Assembly (NCBI GenBank): GCA_964622235.1
Contig: CAZUNB010000010.1
Coordinates: forward strand, 1 to 31,090
Source: CAZUNB01 sp964622235
GTDB taxonomy: Bacteria > Patescibacteriota > Saccharimonadia > Saccharimonadales > JAGPDM01
Direction of reading: 5' to 3'
DNA length: 31,090 nucleotides
Within the stretch, counting starts at the first letter, position 1. Every line of letters begins with the position of its first letter. The position numbers and the translations under genes are program-made. The notes under the pieces were generated by a model, which was given only the letters and a program-made list of their open reading frames with translations, searched no databases and had not been told where the DNA came from. Below are positions 14,070-22,156 of this stretch, in pieces.

Positions 14070-14558
14070 TTATCCCTCCAGGTCTTGTTTGGTAACACGG
14101 ACAGCATGAGTCATCTGTTCATGAACCTTTTGTGGATGGTGCATGTTGTGAATAATTAGATCCCCTGCAATTGTCTGTATGACTATTGTACCGAATTTTA
14201 GAAGTGTCTGCTGAATTCCCTTAACTTCAAGATTAATACTTTGAATTTTCTCGAGATCAATACCAACAAGCTCTCGGTTGAATAACCCCTGCTGCTTGAC
14301 CTGTAATATGCGCATATCAGTCACGATTATGTAGGTAAAATACCAACTAATGTAGCCGTACAAAAAAACGATAATACTAAGGATCAAACCTCCACCGGCT
14401 AGATACCACGTCCATTGCTGCCATGGCACAAAAGCGAACGGCACTAAACCAATAACTAAGATTAGTAACATGGCGACTAAAGATTTGCGCATGACAACAG
14501 GATGCCTGTGATGAAAGTGTAAAACATTCTCATTGGGGTGTTGTCCTTCAAAATCCAC
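14070..14558 (-). CDS. bacterial PH-domain (bPH2/YdbS-like) membrane protein
   Basis: This 162-aa protein has two membrane helices (about 27-46 and 51-73) followed by a bPH2 domain (YIIVTDMRILQVKQQGLFNRE, LEKIQSINLEVKGIQQTLLKFGTIVI), a fold found in YdbS/YvcR-type proteins of unclear role at the membrane. The start is GTG at 14558, with a GAGG element ahead of it. It forms an operon with the foldase that follows immediately. Confidence 0.82.
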   Translation of the reverse strand: MDFEGQHPNENVLHFHHRHPVVMRKSLVAMLLILVIGLVPFAFVPWQQWTWYLAGGGLILSIIVFLYGYISWYFTYIIVTDMRILQVKQQGLFNRELVGIDLEKIQSINLEVKGIQQTLLKFGTIVIQTIAGDLIIHNMHHPQKVHEQMTHAVRVTKQDLEG

Positions 14559-14587
14559 AAAAATGCCTCGCTTAACTGTTACACTAA

Positions 14588-14596
14588 AGTATAGCA
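14588..14596 (-). promoter_or_regulatory. extended -10 promoter for the PH-domain operon
   Basis: The minus strand reads TGCTATACT, 29 bp before the GTG start. It overlaps the region where the divergent tRNA-Arg promoter must also lie. Confidence 0.6.
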
Positions 14597-14605
14597 GTTT
14601 TACCT

Positions 14606-14680
14606 GCCTTCATAGTTCAATGGATAGAACATCTCCGTCCTAAGGAGCAGATCTCCGTTCGAATCGGAGTGAGGGCACCA
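14606..14680 (+). tRNA. tRNA-Arg (CCT)
   Basis: Acceptor GCCTTCA/TGAGGGC, D arm GTTC/GAAC, anticodon stem CTCC/GGAG with loop GTCCTAA (anticodon CCT), T arm CTCCG/CGGAG, discriminator A and encoded CCA. It ends 11 bp before the stop of the convergent ndk. Confidence 0.95.
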
Positions 14681-14691
14681 AACAAGATAAT

Positions 14692-15153
14692 TTAATACTG
14701 CTCGAAAACGTGATGCCACTCCGACTTGGTGTAACTAAATAGTTCGCCTTCATCGAAGAAACGATTAACTTCTTGTTCGCCATTTTTAGGACTGTCTGAA
14801 GCGTGCACGATATTTCTGCCTGGAGCCATCCCGTAGTCACCACGAATTGTTCCAGCATCAGCCTTCGAGGCATCAGTCGAACCGACCAATATCCGAATAG
14901 AATCGACACATTCAAAGCCTTCCCAAGCCATTGCAACCAATGGTGAGCTCTGCATAAAGTCTTCGATTCCTTTGTAAAATGGCTTCTCAACGATATGCGC
15001 ATAATGTGCTTGGAGTAGTGCGGAACTTACGCTTATCATCTTAATACCAATTAATTTTAGGCCTTTATCTTCGAGGCGGTGTATTATCTCGCCTACTAGT
15101 CCACGCTGGACAGCATCTGGTTTCGCTAATACTAATGTTTTCTGTAAGCTCAT
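14692..15153 (-). CDS. ndk: nucleoside diphosphate kinase
   Basis: NDK balances NTP/dNTP pools by moving the gamma-phosphate through a phospho-histidine. The family core is clear: KTLVLAKPDAVQRG at the N-terminus, GSTDASKADAGTIRGDYG, and NIVHASDS with the catalytic His. I chose ATG 15153 (MSLQKTLVLAKPD, 153 aa) over an in-frame ATG at 15180, because AAAGGA lies just before it and because the upstream nine codons (MGIYKKGKC) overlap that ribosome site. The length then fits the family. Confidence 0.95.
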   Translation of the reverse strand: MSLQKTLVLAKPDAVQRGLVGEIIHRLEDKGLKLIGIKMISVSSALLQAHYAHIVEKPFYKGIEDFMQSSPLVAMAWEGFECVDSIRILVGSTDASKADAGTIRGDYGMAPGRNIVHASDSPKNGEQEVNRFFDEGELFSYTKSEWHHVFEQY

Positions 15154-15178
15154 ACATTTTCCTTTTTTATATATCCCC

Positions 15179-15207
15179 ACTTTACCTCATATAATCTGTT
15201 AATTCAA
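15179..15207 (-). promoter_or_regulatory. promoter TTGAAT-17-TAAAGT for ndk
   Basis: On the minus strand TTGAAT, 17 bp and TAAAGT place +1 near 15172, leaving a short leader that contains the AAAGGA ribosome site of ndk. Confidence 0.5.
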
Positions 15208-15283
15208 TTTTTTTTATTGTTGTGATTTATTCTACATAATTTTCCACTTATGCTTATTGACACCACAAATCGTCATTTAGCGG

Positions 15284-15289
15284 TATACT
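15284..15289 (+). promoter_or_regulatory. -10 box TATACT for the recombinase, leaderless
   Basis: TATACT is followed by 6 bp and then the ATG at 15296, so +1 falls on the start codon. TTGACA lies upstream at a long spacing of 21 bp. No ribosome site is present. Confidence 0.55.
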
Positions 15290-15295
15290 ATAGCT

Positions 15296-16210
15296 ATGCT
15301 GCTTATTGATGAACTTGCCGGTTTTTTAGAATATCTAGAGATAGAGCAAAATCGTAGTCTGCGTACAATCGAAAACTACCACTATTACCTACTGCGACTT
15401 GATGAATTTCAGCCAGATATAAAGGTTGAAGATTTAGATAAAGAAGTGATTAGAAAATGGCGCGTCTGGCTCAATCGTCATGAAAATGATCGCGGAGAAA
15501 GCTTAAGTAAGGCTACCCAAAACTATCACCTAATTGCACTAAGGAGCTTCTTAAAATATTTATCGATGCAAGACCGAGCACCAATGGAAAGCGACAAGAT
15601 TCAGTTGGCTCACGTCAGGCCCAAACAAGTAGCATTTTTACGGCCCGATGAAGTCCATGCCATGATTGAGCAGCCTGACATCAGTAAACCAACTGGATTA
15701 CGTGATAGAGCAATTTTAGAGCTACTCTACAGTAGTGGCTTGCGCGTCTCTGAGCTTGTCTCACTCGACCGTGATCATATTAATCTTAAATCACGCGACT
15801 TTGTTGTACGAGGTAAAGGGCAAAAAGATCGTCCTGTCTTTATTAGCCAAAGGGCTGCTGACTTTCTAAAAGAATATCTACAGATACGAACCGATAATGC
15901 TCAGCCTCTATTTATCCACTACTCCGGTACAAAATCAACGCTTAACGCTGGTAGTTATATGCGTCTGACTGCTCGTAGTGTACAGCGTATGGTAAAGAAA
16001 TATGCCCAATTAGCAGGTGTCGCTAAAAGGGTCACTCCACAAACACTGAGGCACACCTTTGCAACTGATTTTTTGATTAACGGGGCAGATCTCAGACGCG
16101 TACAGGGTCTACTTGGTCATAGCAATATAGCTACTACCCAGATATACACACACATCACTGACCCACAACTAAAAAAAGTGCACGATAAGTTCCATGATAC
16201 TAGTCGATAG
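15296..16210 (+). CDS. tyrosine recombinase, XerC/XerD family
   Basis: This 304-aa protein has the SAM-like N-terminal DNA-binding domain (ELAGFLEYLEIEQNRSLRTIENY) and a catalytic domain with Arg (SSGLRVSEL), Lys (GKGQKDRPV), Arg-His (LRHTFATDFL), His/Trp-position His (LLGHSNIATTQIY) and the nucleophile Tyr (QIYTHI). Length and layout fit the chromosome-dimer resolvases XerC/D; with no partner gene here it may be the single Xer of the cell. The usual HxxR motif reads QTLR, so the first His is Gln. It converges on the pilX-like gene, 8 bp apart. Confidence 0.88.
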   Translation: MLLIDELAGFLEYLEIEQNRSLRTIENYHYYLLRLDEFQPDIKVEDLDKEVIRKWRVWLNRHENDRGESLSKATQNYHLIALRSFLKYLSMQDRAPMESDKIQLAHVRPKQVAFLRPDEVHAMIEQPDISKPTGLRDRAILELLYSSGLRVSELVSLDRDHINLKSRDFVVRGKGQKDRPVFISQRAADFLKEYLQIRTDNAQPLFIHYSGTKSTLNAGSYMRLTARSVQRMVKKYAQLAGVAKRVTPQTLRHTFATDFLINGADLRRVQGLLGHSNIATTQIYTHITDPQLKKVHDKFHDTSR

Positions 16211-16218
16211 CTCTCTGC

Positions 16219-17256
16219 TCAGTCGCAACCGGAAAGATCTGTAGCCGTTCCGTTACTGTTGTCATAGCCAAAGTCCTTACATATGCTTTGGTCAGTAATA
16301 ACAAAGTTACGTCCAAATACATTACCGGCACTAGTACCACCAGCCCCACTACTAGTGAACTGAGCTGACACTCTGACACGGCGCAGGACATCTCCCGCCT
16401 TACCCGTGGAATCAATGCTGTATACATTGCCTGGCAAGTTAATTGGTTGATTGGCACCATCAAGTGCGGTAAATTGCACGTGAGCACCCCTTTGCAGGGA
16501 GGTTAGCTTAATAATCGTGTTTGTATTTGGACGAAGACCAGTAATCTTTGCTTTGCAGGCGAAAGCATCTCCTGTGGTAGAGAGGAAACAGCTAGCAGCT
16601 CCGGAGCTTACATTCTGGATATTTAAATCTATCGGTGAAGAATTATTACTAACCGGATATGCAAAAATGACATCATTACCGATATCGCCTTGAGAGAATC
16701 CTGTTGGTGACACAGGATAGGAGAATGCATTAATGCGCATTAGCGCAGGAAAACCATTATTCTTCCAGTCCACAGGGGATATATTTCTATTTAGTGTTGT
16801 ATTACTTATCGGTGTACCATCTTCGCTTGGCACATGCCACTCGACAAGCACACTGGATAAGCCCGGTGCTTCGCTTAGGTCTATCTCTCTTGACCCTTCC
16901 ACTGGTAGCTCGAAAGTTAGATTCTTGATGTCGCTTTCAATTATCTGACAGCTATATGATATGTCATAGCTAGTCTCTGGGCTTAGTTGTTTATCTTTAC
17001 AAACACCAAGCTCAGAATTACCGAGCGTTTTATCTTCAGAGATTCTTTTACGAATTTCTACAATCGCGTCCTCTGCTCCAGTCTCGGCCGCGAACAAAGC
17101 TCTGTTGGCCAAGTCGTCGTCGATTGCACGGCGCTGTTCGGCGACCATAATTCGTACAAAACCTGTGCTAATAATTACGAGTAGCACACTGATAAAAATA
17201 ACTACAAAAAAAGAGACTACACCACGTTGATCGTTGTGGAAAGTACGTTGTTTCAT
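16219..17256 (-). CDS. PilX-like minor pilus assembly protein
   Basis: This 345-aa protein has an N-terminal QRG followed by a hydrophobic helix (VVSFFVVIFISVLLVIISTGFV) and then QRRAIDDDLANRALFAAETGAEDAI, the hallmark of PilX-type minor pilins. It lacks Glu at position +5 after the putative cleavage Gly, as other PilX-like proteins do. The rest is a long, probably beta-rich extracellular domain (pairs of cysteines, e.g. CFLSTTGDAFACK). It is the last gene of the minor-pilin operon; its ATG overlaps the preceding stop by 1 bp (TAATG). Its TGA stop also supports use of TGA as stop. Confidence 0.72.
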   Translation of the reverse strand: MKQRTFHNDQRGVVSFFVVIFISVLLVIISTGFVRIMVAEQRRAIDDDLANRALFAAETGAEDAIVEIRKRISEDKTLGNSELGVCKDKQLSPETSYDISYSCQIIESDIKNLTFELPVEGSREIDLSEAPGLSSVLVEWHVPSEDGTPISNTTLNRNISPVDWKNNGFPALMRINAFSYPVSPTGFSQGDIGNDVIFAYPVSNNSSPIDLNIQNVSSGAASCFLSTTGDAFACKAKITGLRPNTNTIIKLTSLQRGAHVQFTALDGANQPINLPGNVYSIDSTGKAGDVLRRVRVSAQFTSSGAGGTSAGNVFGRNFVITDQSICKDFGYDNSNGTATDLSGCD

Positions 17257-17906
17257 TATGGGCTATCTCCTGCTCTTCTTGCTATTGAAGTTGTAATGTC
17301 GGTGATGGCACAGTACTGACTTCCGAATATTCCATTGTTACATTCAAACCTATCGGTTTCACCTCCGTCGGTGATTTGACGGATAAACTCATCCCCACCA
17401 ATGGCGTCATCGCTACGAGTACCAATTATAAGACGAAGGTTAATTCCATCGACAGGTAGTGGCGGGCTGGCACCAGTCGGCCTAGAAGTTGATTTTTCTT
17501 CAATTTTAAAATAGAGCAGCTGCATCTTGTCATTATCGAATAGTGACTTTTGATCTGATAATGGGACTACAACATCACCACAGCTAGTCGAAGCAGTTGG
17601 AATATCAGAGCTAGTTATCTTACCGCTATTGCCAGCTGTGTTAAGGATAAACCAAGTGGTATCGGTGAATATATAGCTCAGCGTGTCGTTACCGGTGACT
17701 TCAATAAGATCAGAACGATGGATCTGATCGGTTATCCGATCGACACTTTGTCGGATTGCTGTTTGGGTATCACGACGAATAATTCCACCTCTGTAGGTAC
17801 GAACTAACTGCATAAACCCAACGACAATAATCATCATAATGAATGAAAAAAAGGTCATAGCTAGCAGTAGCTCAATGATGGTAAAGCCCCGTTTATTCAT
17901 GCTCAT
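17256..17906 (-). CDS. PilW-like minor pilin
   Basis: This is a class III signal peptide pilin: MSMNKRG then FTIIELLLAMTFFSFI, with cleavage after Gly and Glu at +5. I place the start at ATG 17906 (216 aa), which overlaps the upstream stop as ATGA; a longer frame from 17969 would add an implausible N-terminus inside the previous gene. The extracellular part has a helix (RRDTQTAIRQSVDRITDQI) and a domain with several cysteines. It is probably part of the pilus priming/tip complex with the neighbouring minor pilins. Confidence 0.8.
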   Translation of the reverse strand: MSMNKRGFTIIELLLAMTFFSFIMMIIVVGFMQLVRTYRGGIIRRDTQTAIRQSVDRITDQIHRSDLIEVTGNDTLSYIFTDTTWFILNTAGNSGKITSSDIPTASTSCGDVVVPLSDQKSLFDNDKMQLLYFKIEEKSTSRPTGASPPLPVDGINLRLIIGTRSDDAIGGDEFIRQITDGGETDRFECNNGIFGSQYCAITDITTSIARRAGDSP

Positions 17907-18397
17907 TGCTTGCCCACTGTCATGACAACTGCGGTTGTCTGCTGTGGACCATTTGATATCGGCTCCCACCTGGCAACAATTGTATATGTAAACGCCAAGA
18001 CGTCTTCAGGGCCGCTAGGCGTTATCACTCCATTTTTATTTTCAGTTTTTGCGGTTGCTGATATTTTATAGTCAGCTACCGACGCATCGGGTGTGTATTC
18101 CGAATCTTCAATAGACCATTCTCCCGACGGATTGCTGGGATCAGCATGAAAAACTTTTGCTGGATCATCGGCAACAATTGTATATGTGTTATCCCAGTCA
18201 TTCTTGGTGACTGCACGGATTATTTCTGCTTGCTGCTGAACATAGGCTACTGCTTGGGTGCGCTCTCTTGCAGCAATGCCAAGTCGTGAGGCTCGGTTCA
18301 TCAGTGTATAAGATCCGACCAAGATAGTTGACAGGATAGTCAACGCTAATGTTACTTCAACGATCGTGTCGCCACGTGTATTTCTCGGCCTTAACAT
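17903..18397 (-). CDS. PilV-like minor pilin
   Basis: This 164-aa prepilin starts MLRPRNTRG followed by DTIVEVTLALTILSTILVG. The residue after the cleavage Gly is Asp rather than Phe, which is unusual but accepted by some prepilin peptidases, and Glu +5 is present. A helical stalk (ARERTQAVAYVQQQAEIIRAV) precedes a small globular domain with no cysteines. It overlaps the GspH-like gene by 7 bp and the PilW-like gene by 4 bp. Confidence 0.78.
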   Translation of the reverse strand: MLRPRNTRGDTIVEVTLALTILSTILVGSYTLMNRASRLGIAARERTQAVAYVQQQAEIIRAVTKNDWDNTYTIVADDPAKVFHADPSNPSGEWSIEDSEYTPDASVADYKISATAKTENKNGVITPSGPEDVLAFTYTIVARWEPISNGPQQTTAVVMTVGKQ

Positions 18398-19098
18398 GAA
18401 GGCTCCTTACCCATAAATTCAGTCTTTATGTCGCCCGGCTTGCCGGTTGGATTGATAGTGATAATGGCGTGATTGCAATCAGCGTCATACAGATTTAACT
18501 TGGCTTCAGTGTTTGCACTAGCCGCAGCGTCAAGCGATGTTGAATTTACACTAGTACTAGAGTCCATAACTATCGTCTCAACCTGTCCGTTACCACTATG
18601 GCGAATGAAGGCGACTTTTTTATCCGCGTCACCAATATCAGGCTTTATGCTGATTCCCCAACTCGGAGTAATTATCTGTTGGTTGACGAGCTGGGGATTT
18701 CTTGCGCGAACTCGAGCATCGAAACCAGTACCAGCAATATCATTTTTACGATCAGCGGTAATCTGGCTAGCCGAATAGTCATACGGGCCGTTTGGGTCTG
18801 TACTGAAATTAGGATCAGCAAAATCAACTAAAATACCAAGGTTAATACAATTGATATTCTGTCCGACTATTTGCCCCTTACAGATTGCTGGAATATTAGA
18901 CTCTCTTCCGACTGTACTCGTAGCCTCAGATTGGAATCTCTTGAGGCTACTGGCTAGTCGCTCAACTCCATCAGTAAATTGTGTTTGTTCGCGAATTCGA
19001 CCTCGACCGACAAAACCTATTGCTAGCAAAGAGCCACTAATAGCCAAAACTAGCATCACCTCAATAATCGTAAACCCACTCCTACTAGAGATTTTCAT
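18391..19098 (-). CDS. GspH/FimT-like minor pilin
   Basis: The 235-aa product begins MKISSRSG then FTIIEVMLVLAISGSLLAI, a canonical prepilin N-terminus with Glu +5, followed by GFVGRGRIREQTQFTDGVERLASSLKRFQSEA, typical of GspH/FimT. It heads the minor-pilin operon and has its own promoter. The C-terminus carries cysteines (DADCNH and a final SC) that may form a disulfide. Confidence 0.8.
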   Translation of the reverse strand: MKISSRSGFTIIEVMLVLAISGSLLAIGFVGRGRIREQTQFTDGVERLASSLKRFQSEATSTVGRESNIPAICKGQIVGQNINCINLGILVDFADPNFSTDPNGPYDYSASQITADRKNDIAGTGFDARVRARNPQLVNQQIITPSWGISIKPDIGDADKKVAFIRHSGNGQVETIVMDSSTSVNSTSLDAAASANTEAKLNLYDADCNHAIITINPTGKPGDIKTEFMGKEPSC

Positions 19099-19104
19099 TC
19101 TTAA

Positions 19105-19113
19105 ATTATAGCA
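19105..19113 (-). promoter_or_regulatory. extended -10 (TGCTATAAT) of the minor-pilin operon, leaderless
   Basis: The minus strand reads TTATGCTATAAT and then 6 bp to the ATG at 19098. The box is perfect; there is no ribosome site and no strong -35. Confidence 0.7.
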
Positions 19114-19507
19114 TAAGCAACTATAAATTTTCTTACGTGACTGTCTACTATTTTAGCAAATGGCTTAGGTCGGCATTGTACATGTCTCGAACGTTTAAAA
19201 ATAAAAACCATTCATATATTAATTCTAAATCACACATTAAAACTAAAAAAATAGACAGCTTCACACAGCGAAAATAACCATAATTTAAATTTATAATCTA
19301 TCTGTTATAAAAATATTATCGTTGTTTATTTTATATCATTTAGTCTAAACATAACTTATCTCTTGCGAACAAATAATAGAAGAATCCTACCATACACTTT
19401 TAAAAAATCTATCCAGATTCAAGATTCAGTATATTGAATTAAAATTTTGAATTATTAAGGGCAAAGTAAAATCCCGGACTTCGCGCTACACTTTAGTATT
19501 AAATCTC
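19114..19507. other. AT-rich gap between pilD and the minor pilins
   Basis: About 390 bp with no ORF, tRNA or strong hairpin. It is clearly more AT-rich than its surroundings. It contains only the promoter of the minor-pilin operon at its left edge. A weak inverted pair AAAGT/ACTTT near 19468-19495 might be part of a terminator for pilD, but I would not call it. Confidence 0.5.
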
Positions 19508-20323
19508 TTACTTAGTGATACCAACAAAATTTAGATACCAACTCAATATCTCTTGACCATAAAATACCGTGATAATATGAGCAGCAATTAGAAATGGACC
19601 AAATGGAATTGGTGTTTCACGCTTAGTAATTTTTAACGAGATTAGACCAAGCACTACTACACTACCTAGCAGTGATGCAGCAAACATCGACATAATTGCT
19701 AAGGGCATACCAATCAGGCCGAGGTAGAAAGCCAGCCGCACATCGCCACCACCAAGCCATTCGCCTTTTGAAAAATGGTGTAGTAAATAGAAANNNNNNN
19801 NNNAGAAAATTCCAGCATAAAAAATAACGCCCGAGAGCTGGAGTAACGGATCTGGTGCACTATTAACTAGGATGAATTGAAGCCCATAATACCCAATCCC
19901 AAGACCAAGCAGCGGGTAAACTAGACTATTCGGCAGTAAGTAATATCTCAGGTCGGCAACGACGAGAGCAGCTAGTAAAACAATTTGTCCAAGCCAGAGA
20001 GCGAACAATATCCAACCTAGGTTTGAGCTTGGATTAAAGGCGAATAATGAAGCTAGAAAGAAGAAACTCATAGTCAGCTCAATGACTGGATACTGCCAAC
20101 TAATTGCCTCACGGCAATGACGGCACCTACCTACTTGCATCAGCCAGCTGAAAACTGGGATAAGCTCGGTCGGTGACAAAACATGGTTACACGACATGCA
20201 GCGCGAACGATCAGTGGTAAAGTTCTGCCTCTCATGAAGTCGACCAACTAGTGCAGTCACAAAACTACCAAACACTAAACCAAGACCACCGATAGATATT
20301 GTTATAACAGCGCTATCTAGCAT
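19508..20323 (-). CDS. pilD: prepilin peptidase PilD
   Basis: This 271-aa membrane aspartic protease cuts and N-methylates prepilins. The cysteine tetrad of the methylase domain is intact (CMSCN ... CRHCRE), and both catalytic Asp motifs are visible (VVADLRYYLLPNS and LGGGDVRLAF). It abuts the pilin stop directly (start 20323, stop codon 20324-20326). Ten Ns (19794-19803) fall in a membrane segment just before the GGGD motif; the frame is kept across the gap, and the spacing fits the family. Confidence 0.93.
   Translation of the reverse strand: MLDSAVITISIGGLGLVFGSFVTALVGRLHERQNFTTDRSRCMSCNHVLSPTELIPVFSWLMQVGRCRHCREAISWQYPVIELTMSFFFLASLFAFNPSSNLGWILFALWLGQIVLLAALVVADLRYYLLPNSLVYPLLGLGIGYYGLQFILVNSAPDPLLQLSGVIFYAGIFXXXXFYLLHHFSKGEWLGGGDVRLAFYLGLIGMPLAIMSMFAASLLGSVVVLGLISLKITKRETPIPFGPFLIAAHIITVFYGQEILSWYLNFVGITK
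19794..19803. other. assembly gap (10 N) inside pilD
   Basis: Ten undetermined bases. The reading frame continues on both sides. Confidence 0.99.
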
Positions 20324-20788
20324 CTACTGGTTGTCGACACAATATAAATCTTTAGATTCAAGTCGCATAATCAAAGCGATGTTTCTCAGGCCGGCAGCTT
20401 CTCTTAACTGACCATCTGCTGCACATTTTGTACTAATTGAGTAAACAGCTTCGCCAGCAGTTGCCGAAGGAAGCGTCGCTGGTGCTGCATCATAGGCAAC
20501 AGTATATGTTGCGCCACTGGAAGGGTCTTTAAAATTATCCAAATTGTCACTGATAAAAGTACTTTGGTTAGCGCCAGTTGGATAGGATCAATTACGATTA
20601 GATGAGAACGACTCTGCCTGAGACATAAATCGGGCTGCATCTGATCTTCGTTGTGTATCTCTTCTGTTGCGCTGCAAAGCTGGGACCGCCAAGAAGACGA
20701 TTAAGAAGATTAATCCGGCAATAGCCAAAACTAGTACTACCTCGATGATCGTGAACCCTTTTTGTCTTTTTTCTTGTATTTTTCCCAT
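20324..20788 (-). pseudogene. major type IV pilin, interrupted by an in-frame TGA
   Basis: The N-terminus is a classical prepilin: MGKIQEKRQKG then FTIIEVVLVLAIAGLIFLIVF, Glu +5, and a helix with RRDTQRRSDAARF. After SQAESFSSNRN a TGA (20590-20588) stops the frame. The very next codons in the same frame read SYPTGANQSTFISDNLDNF and continue through DPSSGATYTVAYDA to a normal end (LYCVDNQ), with two cysteines near the C-terminus as in many pilins. Together they make 155 codons. Gly commonly precedes SYPT in such pilins, and GGA to TGA is one substitution. The start at 20788 follows AAAGGGG; a 12-codon-longer start at 20824 is possible. Confidence 0.8.
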
Positions 20789-20830
20789 CACTATTTCCCC
20801 TTTATTTTGTTTATGCTTAATCATGATATT

Positions 20831-20859
20831 ATTCTGCCTTGAGTATGGTCTTTAGTCAA
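20831..20859 (-). promoter_or_regulatory. promoter TTGACT-17-CAGAAT for the major pilin
   Basis: On the minus strand TTGACT, 17 bp and CAGAAT are followed 6 bp later by the ATG at 20824. Either that ATG is a leaderless start, or the transcript starts there and translation begins at 20788 behind AAAGGGG. Confidence 0.55.
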
Positions 20860-20946
20860 GTATTTTTGTGTAGTCTATCCATTGTAGCTAATCAGAATCT
20901 TTCAATTATCTTCTAGTTAATCTGAATATACCCCTAAAAAACTTCA

Positions 20947-22155
20947 TTAAAGCGCAAGTGATTCGCCAACGAGTCCATACACCGGCAAAAGGATAGCTCC
21001 GACAATAACACCAGCCATCATGGCCATAACCACCATCAAGGCAGGTTCGATAATCGTCGAGATTGCTTTGATCTCGTTATCTAGCTCATCCTCATAGAAA
21101 TCGGCAGTTTTATTCAACATAGCGTCTAGTGCACCAGATTGTTCACCGATTCTAACCATTTGTGGCACCAGCGACAAGAACGTCGGTTGATTCTGTAGGC
21201 TGCTTGAGAGCGCAGACCCAGTCTTCACCTTGGATGCTGCCTGCTTAATCGTTAGCTCAACATGTACGTTGTTGACCGCACGAGCCGTGACTTCGAGCAT
21301 ATCAAGCATTGGGACACCACTTCGGAGTAAAGTTCCTGCTGTTCGAGCAAATCGAGCCATATACATCTTCATAAACAGCCTACCGAAAAGCGGTGCTTTC
21401 ATTTTCAACTTATCAAAGAATTTTTTGCCGTCGTCAGTCCTTGAGTAAGTAACCGCGCCATAGATCATCAGACCAACAACCACAATGATTAGCGCCCACC
21501 ATTTAGTCAAAATCGTCGACATGACAAACAAAATCTTAGTTATAAGTGGCAACGGTTTGTTTAGGTCTTGGTAGAGGGTGTCAATTTGAGGTAAAACAGT
21601 CGTTAGTAAGAAGACCAGCACGCCAAAGATCACAAATAGAACGATAATCGGATAGATCATCGCTCCTTTAATTTTTGAGTTAATCTCAGCGTCTTTTTCT
21701 TGCTGACTTGCGATCCGTTCTAAGGTTTCGTCGAGCGTACCCGAAGCTTCACCTGCTGCTATCAAGGCAATGTAGACCTGACTAAATACCTTTGGATGCT
21801 TGCCAAAGCCATCAGACAATTTACCGCCAGCTTCAACATCGTGAATTATTTCTTGCATAATTTCTTTTAACTTTTCACTAGATGACTGATCAGCAACGGT
21901 TTTTAGTGACTGAGCGAGTGGAAGGCCGGCGTTTATCAAAGTTGATAGCTGCCGTGTCATCAATATTCTTGCCTTAGATTTTACTCCCGATCCGAATGAA
22001 AAGTTACTGGCTTTGTCTTTCTGGGTCATCTTACTTGGTACTAAGTTACGTTCAAGTAATAGCTTGCGAGCAATTCGTTCGCTGTCAGCCTTGACATCAC
22101 TTTTGACGACTTTACCGTTGACTGTATCTCGAGCAGTGTAGCTATAAACAGGCAT
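20947..22155 (-). CDS. pilC: type IV pilus inner-membrane platform protein PilC
   Basis: This 402-aa GspF-family protein has two repeats of the T2SSF domain (about 65-190, LMTRQLSTLINAGLPLAQSL; and about 268-392, FARTAGTLLRSGVPMLDML) and three membrane helices (about 169-192, 217-236 and 375-396). It anchors the PilB/PilT motors to the growing pilus. It is full length and lies 1 bp after pilT. Confidence 0.95.
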   Translation of the reverse strand: MPVYSYTARDTVNGKVVKSDVKADSERIARKLLLERNLVPSKMTQKDKASNFSFGSGVKSKARILMTRQLSTLINAGLPLAQSLKTVADQSSSEKLKEIMQEIIHDVEAGGKLSDGFGKHPKVFSQVYIALIAAGEASGTLDETLERIASQQEKDAEINSKIKGAMIYPIIVLFVIFGVLVFLLTTVLPQIDTLYQDLNKPLPLITKILFVMSTILTKWWALIIVVVGLMIYGAVTYSRTDDGKKFFDKLKMKAPLFGRLFMKMYMARFARTAGTLLRSGVPMLDMLEVTARAVNNVHVELTIKQAASKVKTGSALSSSLQNQPTFLSLVPQMVRIGEQSGALDAMLNKTADFYEDELDNEIKAISTIIEPALMVVMAMMAGVIVGAILLPVYGLVGESLAL

Positions 22156-22156
22156 A

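Noticed and set aside
15154..15180. Upstream start for ndk (ATG at 15180)
   Set aside because: It overlaps the promoter -10 box and the ribosome site of the ATG at 15153, and adds residues that the family lacks.
17907..17969. Upstream start for the PilW-like gene
   Set aside because: It would place 21 unlikely residues before a standard prepilin leader, inside the previous gene.
20588..20590. UGA recoded as glycine (SR1/Gracilibacteria code)
   Set aside because: All other long genes here lack internal TGA, and TGA ends the GT2, pilM, PilV-like, PilX-like and large secreted-protein genes. Reading through the PilX-like stop would run antisense through the recombinase gene.
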